A DNA stretch of 64,000 nucleotides from Flavobacterium sp. M31R6 (GCF_013284035.1 NZ_CP054141.1:2852001-2916000), one strand, 5' to 3'; counted from the first letter of the stretch, positions 27,224-36,642 are shown. Translations and numbers: made by a program. Notes: generated by a model from the sequence alone, not told the origin.

Positions 27224-27237
27224 GAGGCGAAATTAGT

Positions 27238-27310
27238 TAATTTAGTTTAAAGTTTAAAGTTTCAGGTTTACAACATGGAACTTTAAACTTTAAACCTGAA
27301 ACAAAAAAAC
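27238..27310. repeat. Inverted pair of period-7 repeats
   Basis: Left arm AGTTTAAAGTTTAAAGTTTC, right arm AACTTTAAACTTTAAACCTG, each from tandem TTTAAAG/CTTTAAA words. It lies between the divergent HsdR_N-type gene and holA and ends right at the holA start. Confidence 0.75.
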
Positions 27311-28315
27311 ATGGACGAAGTTGTAAAGATTGTTAATGATATAAAGGCAGGAAACATCAAACCTATTTATTTTTTGATGGGAGAGGAACCTTATTATATT
27401 GACAAATTATCAGAATATATAGAAGAAAATATTTTATCCGAAGAGGAAAAAGGTTTCAATCAAACTGTTTTATACGGCAGAGATGTTACTATTGAAGATG
27501 TTGTTTCCACAGCCAAACGTTATCCTATGATGGCTGATCGTCAGGTAGTCATTATTAAAGAAGCCCAGGAATTATCAAGAACAATCGACAAAATCGAAAG
27601 TTATGTCGAAAACCCAATGCCTTCAACCGTTTTGGTATTTTGTTATAAATACAAGACCTTGGATAAACGAAAAAAAGTTACTAAACTTTTAGCCAAAAAC
27701 GGAATTGTTTATGAAAGCAAAAAACTGTATGAAAATCAGGTAGGAGATTGGATTAAGCGAGTATTGGCTGGAAAAAAATACACTATTGAACCCAAAGCTT
27801 CTGCTATGCTGGTAGAGTTTCTGGGAACTGATTTGAGCAAAATCAATAATGAACTGGAAAAACTGCAAATCATATTGCCTGCAGGGACTACTATTTCGGC
27901 CAAAGATATAGAAGAAAATATCGGGTTCAGTAAAGATTATAATGTCTTTGAATTGCGAAAAGCCATTGGCGAACGCGACCAACTGAAAGCCTATAAAATA
28001 GCCGATAATTTTGCACAAAATCCAAAAGACAATCCAATAGTAATGACGACTGGTTTGGTTTTTGGTTTTTTCGTCCAATTATTGAAATACCACGGTTTAA
28101 AAGATAAAAATCCTAAAAACGCGGCCTCTGCTTTAGGAGTTAATCCTTTTTTTCTAAAAGATTATGATGTGGCAATCAAAAACTATCCGATGAGAAAAGT
28201 TAGCCAGATAGTTGCTTCATTACGAGATACCGATGTAAAAAGCAAAGGAGTTGGCGCTAATAGTTTGTCACAGGCCGATTTGTTACGAGAAATGCTTTAT
28301 AAAATATTTAATTAA
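27311..28315 (+). CDS. holA: DNA polymerase III subunit delta
   Basis: The 334-residue clamp-loader delta subunit, which opens the beta clamp. Typical text: IKPIYFLMGEEPYYIDKLSEYIE, RRYPMMADRQVVIIKEAQEL-type block (AKRYPMMADRQVVIIKEA), STVLVFCYKYKTLDKRKKV, and the lid/collar region (LGTDLSKINNELEKLQI, NVFELRKAIGERDQLKAYKI). No functional Walker A, as expected for delta. Pullulanase follows after 11 bp, so they may share a transcript. Confidence 0.93.
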   Translation: MDEVVKIVNDIKAGNIKPIYFLMGEEPYYIDKLSEYIEENILSEEEKGFNQTVLYGRDVTIEDVVSTAKRYPMMADRQVVIIKEAQELSRTIDKIESYVENPMPSTVLVFCYKYKTLDKRKKVTKLLAKNGIVYESKKLYENQVGDWIKRVLAGKKYTIEPKASAMLVEFLGTDLSKINNELEKLQIILPAGTTISAKDIEENIGFSKDYNVFELRKAIGERDQLKAYKIADNFAQNPKDNPIVMTTGLVFGFFVQLLKYHGLKDKNPKNAASALGVNPFFLKDYDVAIKNYPMRKVSQIVASLRDTDVKSKGVGANSLSQADLLREMLYKIFN

Positions 28316-28326
28316 ACAATGAAACT

Positions 28327-30345
28327 ATGTTTGGTTCCACTAAAAAATTCCATTTCGTAATTGGTTTACTTCTCACAGCAAATTTTGCCATGACTCAAAA
28401 CTCAAAAATAAACACCATTCAATATGCTTCTTTTGATACTTATCCTGTCTATTTGAATGGTGATTTAGGGGTAAATTATACAAGCAACAAAACCACAGTT
28501 AAATTATGGAGTCCCAATGTGGAGGAAGCCAGAATCAATTTGTACAAACAAGGCAATGATGGCGAAGCTATAGCTACTAAAAGTTTAGATTATGACGCTA
28601 AAACCGGAGTCTGGCAAATTGTTTTAGACGGTAATTATCATAACACCTACTATACTTTACAAGTAAAAAACAAAGGGAATTGGTCCAAAGAAATGCCCGA
28701 TCCTTATGCAAAAGGAGTTGGTGTCAACGGAAATCGTGGTTTAATCTTCGACTCAAAACTAACCAATCCTTCTAATTGGAATACAGACAAACAACCTGAA
28801 TTAAAATCTGTTTCGGATATTATATTGTACGAAGCACATGTACGCGATTTTTCTATTGATCCTTCATCAGGTATAAAAAACAAAGGAAAATTTCTCGGAT
28901 TAACAGAAAAAAACACCAAAAATTCTTTTGGAGAAGCAACAGGATTAGCTCATTTACAGGAATTAGGAATTACCCATTTGCATTTACTTCCTGTGTTTGA
29001 TTATAAATCTATTGACGAAACTTCATTAGATAAAAATCAATATAATTGGGGATATGATCCACAGAATTACAACTCTTTAGAAGGATCTTATTCAACCAAT
29101 CCTTTTGACGGATTAGTGCGTATGCAGGAATACAAACAGATGGTTATGGCTTTGCATGAAGCTAAAATTCGTCTGGTAATGGATGTGGTTTACAATCACA
29201 CCAGCTCTACCGATATTTTTGACCAATTGGTTCCAGGTTATTATTACAGAAGTTGGCCTGATGGAAAACGTTCGGATGCAACGGCCTGCGGAAATGAATT
29301 TGCCTCCGATCGAATTATGGCTAGACAATTTATGCTGGAATCACTTAAATATTGGGTAAAAGAATATCATGTTGATGGATTTCGATTTGACTTAATGGCC
29401 GTGCACGATATTGAAACGATGAATACTATTTCGGCAGCATTAAAGGAGATTGACCCAACAATATTTTTATATGGTGAAGGATGGACAGCTGGTAACTCAC
29501 CTTTACCAATAGAAAAAAGAGCGTTAAAAAACAATGCCAAAAAATTAAATGATATTTCGGTTTTCTCAGATGACATTAGAGATGGGGTGAAAGGACATTG
29601 GTCTAATGTTACCGAAAAAGGTTTTGTAAGCGGCAATCCAAATTACAAAGAAGTAATTCAATTCGGAATTGTTGCTTCCACAAATCATCCTCAAATAAAA
29701 TATGATTCTAAAAGAGGTTATGCTCAATTCCCTTATTCTGACAGCCCTACAAAAGTTATTGGTTATGTTTCCTGTCACGACAACAACACTTTGTACGATA
29801 AACTAAAAATAGCCAATCCAAAAGCAACTGAAAAGGAATTGGTGCAAATGGATAAATTAGCCAATACCATTATTTTGACTTCACAAAGCATTCCTTTTCT
29901 ACATATGGGAGTAGAAATGAAACGAACCAAAATGGGAGTTGAGAACTCTTATAAATCACCAGACAGCATCAATAAAATCGATTGGAACTGGAAACACGAG
30001 AATAAAGAACTAGTTCAATACTACGAAAACCTTATTGTGTTAAGAAACAATCATCCAGCATTCAAAATGACATCCGAAAAGATGATTCAAGAACATTTGG
30101 AATTTTTAACAATAAATGATTTCTTACTTGTTGGATATACCTTGAAAAACAATGCTAATGGGGACAAATGGAAGAACATAAGAGTCTATTTTAATGGAGA
30201 TGAAAAAGAAGCAAAACAAACCCTTGACGGAACATGGAAAATAGTTTGTGATGGCGAAATTATCAACCAAAATGGCATTGAAACTATTAAAAATCAATCT
30301 ATAACAATTCCTGGAAGAAGTGCTGTAATTTTGTATCAGGAATAA
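28327..30345 (+). CDS. pulA: Type I pullulanase (GH13)
   Basis: A 672-residue debranching enzyme that cleaves alpha-1,6 bonds of pullulan or glycogen-like glucans. A signal-like N-terminus (VIGLLLTANFAMTQ) is followed by a CBM48-type beta domain (TTVKLWSPNVEEARINLY), and the (beta/alpha)8 barrel carries VVYNH, DGFRFDLM (nucleophile D355), YGEGW (acid/base E384) and CHDNN (D485). The YNWGYDPQNYNSLEGSYST block is typical of type I pullulanases. Export suggests periplasmic glucan use. Confidence 0.93.
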   Translation: MFGSTKKFHFVIGLLLTANFAMTQNSKINTIQYASFDTYPVYLNGDLGVNYTSNKTTVKLWSPNVEEARINLYKQGNDGEAIATKSLDYDAKTGVWQIVLDGNYHNTYYTLQVKNKGNWSKEMPDPYAKGVGVNGNRGLIFDSKLTNPSNWNTDKQPELKSVSDIILYEAHVRDFSIDPSSGIKNKGKFLGLTEKNTKNSFGEATGLAHLQELGITHLHLLPVFDYKSIDETSLDKNQYNWGYDPQNYNSLEGSYSTNPFDGLVRMQEYKQMVMALHEAKIRLVMDVVYNHTSSTDIFDQLVPGYYYRSWPDGKRSDATACGNEFASDRIMARQFMLESLKYWVKEYHVDGFRFDLMAVHDIETMNTISAALKEIDPTIFLYGEGWTAGNSPLPIEKRALKNNAKKLNDISVFSDDIRDGVKGHWSNVTEKGFVSGNPNYKEVIQFGIVASTNHPQIKYDSKRGYAQFPYSDSPTKVIGYVSCHDNNTLYDKLKIANPKATEKELVQMDKLANTIILTSQSIPFLHMGVEMKRTKMGVENSYKSPDSINKIDWNWKHENKELVQYYENLIVLRNNHPAFKMTSEKMIQEHLEFLTINDFLLVGYTLKNNANGDKWKNIRVYFNGDEKEAKQTLDGTWKIVCDGEIINQNGIETIKNQSITIPGRSAVILYQE

Positions 30346-30414
30346 CTGTTTTAATTAAAAAAAGTTCTAAAAAATACCGATATTTGCACCTCTCTAAAAA
30401 CAAATACTACAATT

Positions 30415-30597
30415 ATGGGAATGAATAAAAATACTATTCTTGGATGGGCGACCTTTATAATGATACTCATGGGATTATTACTGATAGGATTAGGCGCTTT
30501 TCGATATGATGACGTAGCAGGCTGGGGATTTGCGGCTGTAGGATTTGGTTTTTTGGCTAATGCTTGGGTATTTAGTTCTCTTAAAGGAAGAGTTTAA
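30415..30597 (+). CDS. Small membrane protein, CAL67264 family
   Basis: A 60-residue protein with two hydrophobic helices (ILGWATFIMILMGLLLIGLGAF and WGFAAVGFGFLANAWVF) around RYDDVAGW. I recognise it as the small flavobacterial membrane protein family found directly before ettA. Role unknown. An ATG two codons in (30421) could also be the start. Confidence 0.8.
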   Translation: MGMNKNTILGWATFIMILMGLLLIGLGAFRYDDVAGWGFAAVGFGFLANAWVFSSLKGRV

Positions 30598-30648
30598 TTT
30601 GCATTCAAAACCAATAATTAATCACAAAATAAATTAAAACATTTAAAT

Positions 30649-32340
30649 ATGTCAGACGATAAAAAAGTAATTTTCTCAATGCAAAAATTGAGTAAAACGT
30701 ATCAAGGAGCAGATAAGCCTGTACTTAAAAATATTTATTTGAGTTTCTTTTACGGAGCCAAAATTGGTATTCTGGGTCTAAATGGTTCTGGAAAATCTTC
30801 TCTTTTAAAGATTATAGCAGGAGTTGACAAGAACTATCAAGGAGATGTTGTTTTTCAACCTGGTTATACTGTAGGTTATTTGGAACAAGAACCAATTCTT
30901 GATGATTCTAAAACGGTTATCGAAATTGTTCGTGAAGGTGCTGCCGAAACAATGGCGGTTTTGGAAGAATACAACAAAATCAATGATTTATTTGGTCTTG
31001 AGGAAAACTATTCTGATCCAGATAAAATGGATAAATTGATGGATCGTCAAGCTGCATTGCAGGACAAAATTGATGCTCTTGGTGCTTGGGAAATCGATAC
31101 GAAATTAGAAATCGCAATGGATGCGTTGCGCACGCCAGAAGGTGATACACCAATTAAAAACCTTTCTGGAGGTGAGCGTCGTCGTGTGGCTTTATGTCGT
31201 TTGTTATTGCAACAACCTGATGTATTGCTTTTGGATGAGCCTACGAATCACTTGGATGCTGAGTCTGTACTTTGGTTAGAGCAACATTTAGCACAATATT
31301 CAGGAACTGTAATTGCTGTAACACACGATAGATATTTCTTGGATAACGTTGCTGGTTGGATTTTGGAACTGGATAGAGGAGAAGGTATTCCTTGGAAAGG
31401 AAATTATTCTTCTTGGTTAGACCAAAAATCAAGCAGAATGGCATTAGAAGAAAAAGTGGCTTCTAAACGTCGTAAAAATTTAGAACGTGAGTTGGACTGG
31501 GTTCGTCAAGGTGCGAAAGGCCGTCAAACCAAGCAAAAAGCACGTTTACAGAACTACGATAAACTTTTGAATGAAGACCAAAAACAATTGGACGAAAACT
31601 TGGAAATCTACATTCCAAATGGACCTCGTTTGGGTACAAATGTTATCGAAGCCAAAAATGTAGCCAAAGCTTTTGGAGACAAATTACTGTATGATAATTT
31701 GAATTTTACTTTGCCACAAGCTGGAATTGTTGGAATTATCGGACCAAACGGTGCTGGTAAATCAACTATTTTCAAAATGATAATGGGAGAACAAAAAACT
31801 GATAGTGGTGAATTCTCAGTTGGTGATACAGTGAAAATCGCTTATGTAGATCAGGCGCACTCAAATATTGATCCAAACAAATCCATTTGGGAAAACTTTG
31901 CCGATGGACAGGAATTGATTATGATGGGTGGAAAACAAGTGAATTCAAGAGCTTATTTATCACGTTTCAACTTTGGTGGTGGAGAACAAAACAAAAAAGT
32001 ATCGATGCTTTCTGGTGGTGAGCGTAACCGTTTGCACCTGGCAATGACTTTAAAAGAAGAAGGAAACGTATTGTTACTGGATGAGCCAACGAATGATTTG
32101 GACGTAAACACGCTTCGTGCACTTGAGGAAGGTTTGGAGAATTTCGCAGGTTGTGCAGTAGTGATTTCGCACGACAGATGGTTCTTAGATAGAATTTGTA
32201 CACACATTTTAGCTTTCGAAGGAGATTCTGAAGTGTATTACTTCGAAGGTGGATTCTCAGATTATGAAGAAAACAAAAAGAAACGTTTGGGTGGTGATTT
32301 AACTCCAAAACGTTTGAAATACAGAAAATTGATTAGATAA
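30649..32340 (+). CDS. ettA: Energy-dependent translational throttle protein EttA (ABC-F)
   Basis: A 563-residue soluble ABC-F ATPase that binds the ribosomal E site and gates elongation according to ATP/ADP. Two nucleotide-binding domains: Walker A GLNGSGKSS and GPNGAGKST, signatures LSGGERRRVALCR and LSGGERNRLHLAM, Walker B LLLDEPTNHLD and LLLDEPTNDLD. The EttA arm (VLEEYNKINDLFGLEENYSDPDK region) and the linker with WVRQGAKGRQTKQKARLQNYDKL are present. A strong terminator follows. Confidence 0.95.
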   Translation: MSDDKKVIFSMQKLSKTYQGADKPVLKNIYLSFFYGAKIGILGLNGSGKSSLLKIIAGVDKNYQGDVVFQPGYTVGYLEQEPILDDSKTVIEIVREGAAETMAVLEEYNKINDLFGLEENYSDPDKMDKLMDRQAALQDKIDALGAWEIDTKLEIAMDALRTPEGDTPIKNLSGGERRRVALCRLLLQQPDVLLLDEPTNHLDAESVLWLEQHLAQYSGTVIAVTHDRYFLDNVAGWILELDRGEGIPWKGNYSSWLDQKSSRMALEEKVASKRRKNLERELDWVRQGAKGRQTKQKARLQNYDKLLNEDQKQLDENLEIYIPNGPRLGTNVIEAKNVAKAFGDKLLYDNLNFTLPQAGIVGIIGPNGAGKSTIFKMIMGEQKTDSGEFSVGDTVKIAYVDQAHSNIDPNKSIWENFADGQELIMMGGKQVNSRAYLSRFNFGGGEQNKKVSMLSGGERNRLHLAMTLKEEGNVLLLDEPTNDLDVNTLRALEEGLENFAGCAVVISHDRWFLDRICTHILAFEGDSEVYYFEGGFSDYEENKKKRLGGDLTPKRLKYRKLIR

Positions 32341-32362
32341 TAATTCAATTTCTATAAAAAGC

Positions 32363-32396
32363 AAAAGAGGATGTCCACAGAAAGGCATCCTCTTTT
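32363..32396 (+). terminator. Rho-independent terminator after ettA
   Basis: Perfect 11-bp stem AAAAGAGGATG (32363-32373) with 32386-32396, then a T-run. Confidence 0.9.
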
Positions 32397-32415
32397 TTTA
32401 GACAAAAAAAACTAA

Positions 32416-32541
32416 TCATTTCTTTTTACCAGAATTCATCATCATAAACACAGTTCCAATTAAACCAATAATTACCAATCCGAAAACAACTACCATTATA
32501 AACGCACCGTTTTCCCATGAATAGAGTGATATATTTCTCAT
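32416..32541 (-). CDS. 41-residue single-span membrane protein
   Basis: A short frame on the minus strand, ATG at 32541 to TGA at 32416. The product begins MRNISLYSWENGAFIMVVVF, continues as one hydrophobic helix (GLVIIGLIGTVFMMM) and ends NSGKKK. The clean helix, Lys tail, A-rich leader and position between a terminator and the next gene support a real gene. Short proteins of this layout occur in flavobacteria. Function unknown. Confidence 0.65.
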   Translation of the reverse strand: MRNISLYSWENGAFIMVVVFGLVIIGLIGTVFMMMNSGKKK

Positions 32542-32620
32542 AAAAATTAATTTTTAAGATTAGTCAAATTTATGATATCTATACGTTTAAAGAGATGACA
32601 TTTATCATGAAATCCAATTA

Positions 32621-33031
32621 TTACAAAAATTTTATTTTTAATTCTGGAGTTGGTATCATACAACTTTCTTTTTTACCGTACCATTTATATCTGTTCTTGG
32701 CAATGTAGTCGTATAGAAAGTTTCTTATTCCGATTGGAATAATTTTAAAAACAGTTCCAAAATGCCAAAATCCACCCAGATTTTGCGCTATTTGAATGGC
32801 TGCGGATGATTTGTAATAATAAGCCACTCCAGGTTCGTACAGAACAATACTATCAATATTTTTAGCATTAATCCCAATATAAGCAAGGATTTCTTGCCCT
32901 AATTCTGACTGTAAAGCCACAAACCTAAAAATATCTTTTTTATCGTGTTTAACCACAAACTGCACTGCTGAATTACAAAGATTGCAAACACCATCAAAGA
33001 GAATTATTTTTTTGTTTTTTGGAAGATTCAA
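32621..33031 (-). CDS. Thiol-disulfide oxidoreductase of the DCC family (DUF393)
   Basis: A 136-residue protein named for the DxxCxxC site: D13-G-V-C16-N-L-C19 in ILFDGVCNLCN. Other family marks are ALQSELGQEIL, DSIVLYE and the KNRYKWYGKKESC end, where Cys is retained. The start is probably the TTG at 33031, because no ATG precedes the motif; the gene follows the upstream stop by 11 bp. Redox partner unknown. Confidence 0.87.
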   Translation of the reverse strand: MNLPKNKKIILFDGVCNLCNSAVQFVVKHDKKDIFRFVALQSELGQEILAYIGINAKNIDSIVLYEPGVAYYYKSSAAIQIAQNLGGFWHFGTVFKIIPIGIRNFLYDYIAKNRYKWYGKKESCMIPTPELKIKFL

Positions 33032-33042
33032 AATGAATTTGT

Positions 33043-34269
33043 TTAAAGTTTCAAGGTATTCAATTCTTTTACGACTTTGCTAACATCGCTGCCGCCCCAT
33101 TCTACTAGGGTAAATCCTTTTCTTTCGGTTTTAGATAAATTCTGTACAGAAATTTCTATACTTTTATCTAAACCATAAAATTCCATAAAAATTCTGATTG
33201 ATGTTTCAGGCTTTGGAAAAACATTATTTTTCGAAATAACATCATAATCATCATTGATATAAAAATGGATAAAATTAGTTTCATTTTGCTCAAGGATTGG
33301 AAGCCAATATTGAACAAATTCATTGGTTTCAACAGTATTTAAACCAATGTATTCTAATTTTTCAATTAAGAAAGAGGTTAAATCATTTTTTGAAACAACA
33401 AAACCAGATAGATAATTATAATGCTCTTTTGTAAAATTTTGTGTTCCGTCCCAAAAAAGTGAACTATAAAAACGATTGGTTTTGGAATCGAAAATTCGTC
33501 CATCAGGATAGGCGGTAACACTCCAGTTTTTATTATATTTCGGAAAAGTTGTCAATAATTCCCCTTTGAAATTTAATTTAATAGTAATATCTAGTTTTTG
33601 AGTAGGATAGAGATAGATTACTGGTTTTTCTATCGTTTCAGAACCTAAAGAAGAAGTTCCTATTTTATATAAAACTACATTTGTTTTTTTTTCATTTCCA
33701 CCATTACCCATTCTTTGAGTTACAAATCCTTCTAAAAAGCAAACCAAAATATCATTTTTATTTGCCTTCAAAGAATATTTTCCTTTAAAATCAGATTTAT
33801 AAGATTCACTTTTACTTAAATTAGTAACGATAGCTCCTGAAATTGGCTTGTTTTCAGAATTAGAAATTAGTCCAGAAATTGTTATTTCATTTTTATCTCT
33901 TTCATTAAAAGGATAGGCTTTGCTTAATTTTTCTAAACTATTAATTTCATGGTTTTTTAAGGTTATTTTTTGTACACCATTTATTGCTTTTTTGCCATAT
34001 AACTTGGTTGCAATTTTAGCTTCTAAATAGTCACTTTTTTTTATTTCATTCTCTTTGATTCTAGAAAAATACAAACTATTATTTTTACTATAGATTCCAT
34101 TAATAATATAAATTGCATTATTTTCCTTTTTGTACAATTCTATATACAATTGCTGGCTAGAAGTCAGTTTTGGCTCTTTAAATGTGTTTTTCGATTTTTT
34201 ATCCTGACCCATAGTTACACAGTAATTTACCAAAACAAGCAATAACACTACAAATTTTAAATTTTTCAT
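33043..34269 (-). CDS. Exported protein with carboxypeptidase-regulatory-like domain
   Basis: A 408-residue protein with a signal peptide (MKNLKFVVLLLVLVNYCVTMGQ). Residues about 125-190 form a CarboxypepD_reg-like beta domain (ITISGLISNSENKPISGAIVTN, GKYSLKANKNDILVCFLEGFVTQ). The C-terminal half starts with KPVIYLYPTQKLDITIKL and ends with FTLVEWGGSDV, a pattern I cannot assign to a named enzyme. The last three codons and the stop come from a period-7 TTTAAAC repeat. Confidence 0.72.
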   Translation of the reverse strand: MKNLKFVVLLLVLVNYCVTMGQDKKSKNTFKEPKLTSSQQLYIELYKKENNAIYIINGIYSKNNSLYFSRIKENEIKKSDYLEAKIATKLYGKKAINGVQKITLKNHEINSLEKLSKAYPFNERDKNEITISGLISNSENKPISGAIVTNLSKSESYKSDFKGKYSLKANKNDILVCFLEGFVTQRMGNGGNEKKTNVVLYKIGTSSLGSETIEKPVIYLYPTQKLDITIKLNFKGELLTTFPKYNKNWSVTAYPDGRIFDSKTNRFYSSLFWDGTQNFTKEHYNYLSGFVVSKNDLTSFLIEKLEYIGLNTVETNEFVQYWLPILEQNETNFIHFYINDDYDVISKNNVFPKPETSIRIFMEFYGLDKSIEISVQNLSKTERKGFTLVEWGGSDVSKVVKELNTLKL

Positions 34270-34297
34270 ATTTATTTGTTTCTAAATTTATTGTACA

Positions 34298-36463
34298 CTA
34301 TTTCTTCCCAGCTTCTACAAACTCCAAATCGTCCAAACTTACTTTCGAAGTAAACAAGCCATAATTCACCACAGCTTTATTTTTTTCAATCTTATCAATA
34401 CTTCCCACAGATTTTCCGTCCAACATTCGTACTCGGTCACCCACTTTTAAAATAGGTTTCGGTTTTTCGATTACAGGTTTTAGTTTCTTCTCTTTCTTTT
34501 CCTTGCGAATCTCTTCTACAACAACTGCAACTTCCTCGATGATTTCCTTTTTCTTCTGGATTATCGCTTTCGCCTCTTTGGGAGTTGCTTTTTTACGTTT
34601 GGAATTTTCTATTTCGATGATTTTCAAAAACTCCCCAATCAGGTCTTTTTTGTTTTTATTATTGAAATATTTCTCGGCGATATCTTCTATTTTTTGACCA
34701 ATGTAAATCGTCTTTTGATTGCTGTCATATAATTCCTGATAGCTTTCCAATTTTTGCTTGATTTTGATATTGATATCTTCCATTTTCTTGCCTTCCTGCC
34801 GTGCTTTCGTTTCCTCTTCTTTAAGTGTCTGGGATGTTTTCTCCATTTTGGAACGCTCCTTTTGTAAGTTGGCAATTGTTTTATCAAAACGAACTTTTCC
34901 AACCTCAATTTTCTTTTTGGCTCGATTGATTAAACTAAAAGGAATTCCATTTTTTAAAGCAACTTCAAAAGTAAAAGAGCTTCCCGCTTGTCCTAGAGCC
35001 AATTTATACATTGGTTCTAATGATTTTTCGTCAAATAACATATTGGCATTGGTTGCACAAGGGAGTTCATTAGCAAGAATTTTTAGATTTGAATAATGCG
35101 TGGTGATTAATCCGAATGCTTCTCTATGATAAAACTCTTCCAAGAATATTTCAGCCAAAGCACCTCCCAATTCAGGATCGGAACCCGTACCGAATTCATC
35201 TATCAAGAACATGGTTTTCTTGTTGCACTTTTTCAAAAAGTAGTTCATGTTCTTCAAACGGTAACTATAAGTACTTAAGTGATTTTCAATAGATTGATTA
35301 TCTCCAATGTCTGTCAAAATTCTATCAAAAAGAAACGTTTCACTGCGTTCGTGAACAGGAATCAACATACCTGATTGCAACATCAATTGCAATAAGCCAA
35401 CGGTTTTCATTGAGATAGTTTTACCTCCTGCATTAGGTCCCGAAATAACTATTATTCTATTTTCTTGACTTAGTTCGATGGTTTGCGGATGTGTAACTTC
35501 CTTTTTCTGCTTGTTGTTCAAATACAAAATAGGATGATAGGCCTCCCTGAAATAAAGACGACGTTCCTCTGTAATTGTTGGCAGAATTCCGTTGATTCTA
35601 TTGGCGTATTTTGCTTTGGCAGCAATTACATCAATATCGCTAAGAAAATCCTGATACTGAATCAATAATGGTAAAAACGGCCGAACAGCATTCGATAACT
35701 GCTTTAGAATTCTTGTAATTTCCTCTTTTTCCTCATATTCCAAGTTACTTAGTTCCCGAGAATATTTAAGTGTGTTTTCAGGCTCTATATAAGCAATACT
35801 TCCAGTTTTGGAACTTCCCAGAATGGAACCCTTTACTTTTCGTCTGTACATAGCCAAAACAGCCAAAACACGACGGTTTTGCACAAAACTCTCTTTGATA
35901 TCATCCAGATAACCCAAACTATTGTATTGTGTCAAAGCTGAACCGAAACTTTGATTCACTTTTCCGCGAACCAAATTCATTTCACGGCGAATTTCCAACA
36001 ATCGGGGAGAGGCATTGTCTTTTATCTCTCCATATTTATCCACCACAGCATCCACAAGTGTGATAATCTCTTTGGTGAGTTTAATTCCAGAACTTTTGGC
36101 ACAAAGATTTGGGTAATAATCATTGAATTTATTTAAAAACGCCAAAAGAACATTCGTTGTTTCTGATATTGTCGCAATTTTTCTAAATCCGCCCACTTCC
36201 AGAAAACTGTCTTCGATGGCTAGAAATTTTATTTCGTATGTAATGGCATCAAAACCGTGATTGGGAATGGCATTGTTATTCTGGAAAGAGGAAACATACT
36301 CTGAAGTTTGCAACAATACTGCCATCAAAGTGTCTTTATCCCTAAAAGGAGTTATTTCCAAGGCTTTTTGTTTTCCTATATCAGTATTACATATTTCGGA
36401 AATCGTTTCGAGAACCGTAGGAAATTGTAAATCTTGTAACGTTTTTTCGGTAATGGAGATCAT
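34298..36463 (-). CDS. MutS2-like DNA-binding ATPase lacking the Smr domain
   Basis: A 721-residue protein of the MutS2 group. The core ATPase shows ISGPNAGGKTISMKTVG (Walker A), FLIDEFGTGSDPELGGALAEI (Walker B) and TTHYSNLKILA, followed by a long Lys/Glu coiled coil (about 520-600) and a KOW-like beta barrel (VGDRVRMLDGKSVGSIDKIEK). It ends there, without the C-terminal Smr nuclease domain of classical MutS2 (about 780 residues). Role in recombination control or ribosome rescue is only inferred. Confidence 0.88.
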   Translation of the reverse strand: MISITEKTLQDLQFPTVLETISEICNTDIGKQKALEITPFRDKDTLMAVLLQTSEYVSSFQNNNAIPNHGFDAITYEIKFLAIEDSFLEVGGFRKIATISETTNVLLAFLNKFNDYYPNLCAKSSGIKLTKEIITLVDAVVDKYGEIKDNASPRLLEIRREMNLVRGKVNQSFGSALTQYNSLGYLDDIKESFVQNRRVLAVLAMYRRKVKGSILGSSKTGSIAYIEPENTLKYSRELSNLEYEEKEEITRILKQLSNAVRPFLPLLIQYQDFLSDIDVIAAKAKYANRINGILPTITEERRLYFREAYHPILYLNNKQKKEVTHPQTIELSQENRIIVISGPNAGGKTISMKTVGLLQLMLQSGMLIPVHERSETFLFDRILTDIGDNQSIENHLSTYSYRLKNMNYFLKKCNKKTMFLIDEFGTGSDPELGGALAEIFLEEFYHREAFGLITTHYSNLKILANELPCATNANMLFDEKSLEPMYKLALGQAGSSFTFEVALKNGIPFSLINRAKKKIEVGKVRFDKTIANLQKERSKMEKTSQTLKEEETKARQEGKKMEDINIKIKQKLESYQELYDSNQKTIYIGQKIEDIAEKYFNNKNKKDLIGEFLKIIEIENSKRKKATPKEAKAIIQKKKEIIEEVAVVVEEIRKEKKEKKLKPVIEKPKPILKVGDRVRMLDGKSVGSIDKIEKNKAVVNYGLFTSKVSLDDLEFVEAGKK

Positions 36464-36485
36464 TTAATAATTTGATTTTACGTTA

Positions 36486-36493
36486 CAAAAATA
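36486..36493 (-). promoter_or_regulatory. Possible -7 box of the mutS2-like gene
   Basis: TATTTTTG on the minus strand fits TAnnTTTG, 22 bases before the ATG at 36463. No -33 TTG seen. Confidence 0.35.
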
Positions 36494-36518
36494 AGCTTAT
36501 TTAATAAAGAAACATAGC

Positions 36519-36634
36519 GTTATTTCGCAGAGATTCGCAGTGCAAAAATCACGTAGAATTGATTCCAGTTAGCACTTTTGTTTTCATTTTTAAACGATTC
36601 TCATTAAAATCTTAGTGTATCTTTGCGAAATAAC
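36519..36634. repeat. Imperfect inverted repeat TTATTTCGCAGAGAT / ATCTTTGCGAAATAA
   Basis: Left arm GTTATTTCGCAGAGATTC (36519-36536) pairs with GTATCTTTGCGAAATAAC (36617-36634) with two mismatches. The right arm contains the -7-like box TATCTTTG in front of ung. Confidence 0.65.
36618..36625 (+). promoter_or_regulatory. -7 box of ung, inside a repeat arm
   Basis: TATCTTTG fits TAnnTTTG and lies 17 bases before the ATG at 36643. The box is part of the inverted repeat 36519-36634. Confidence 0.45.
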
Positions 36635-36642
36635 TTTTGAAT

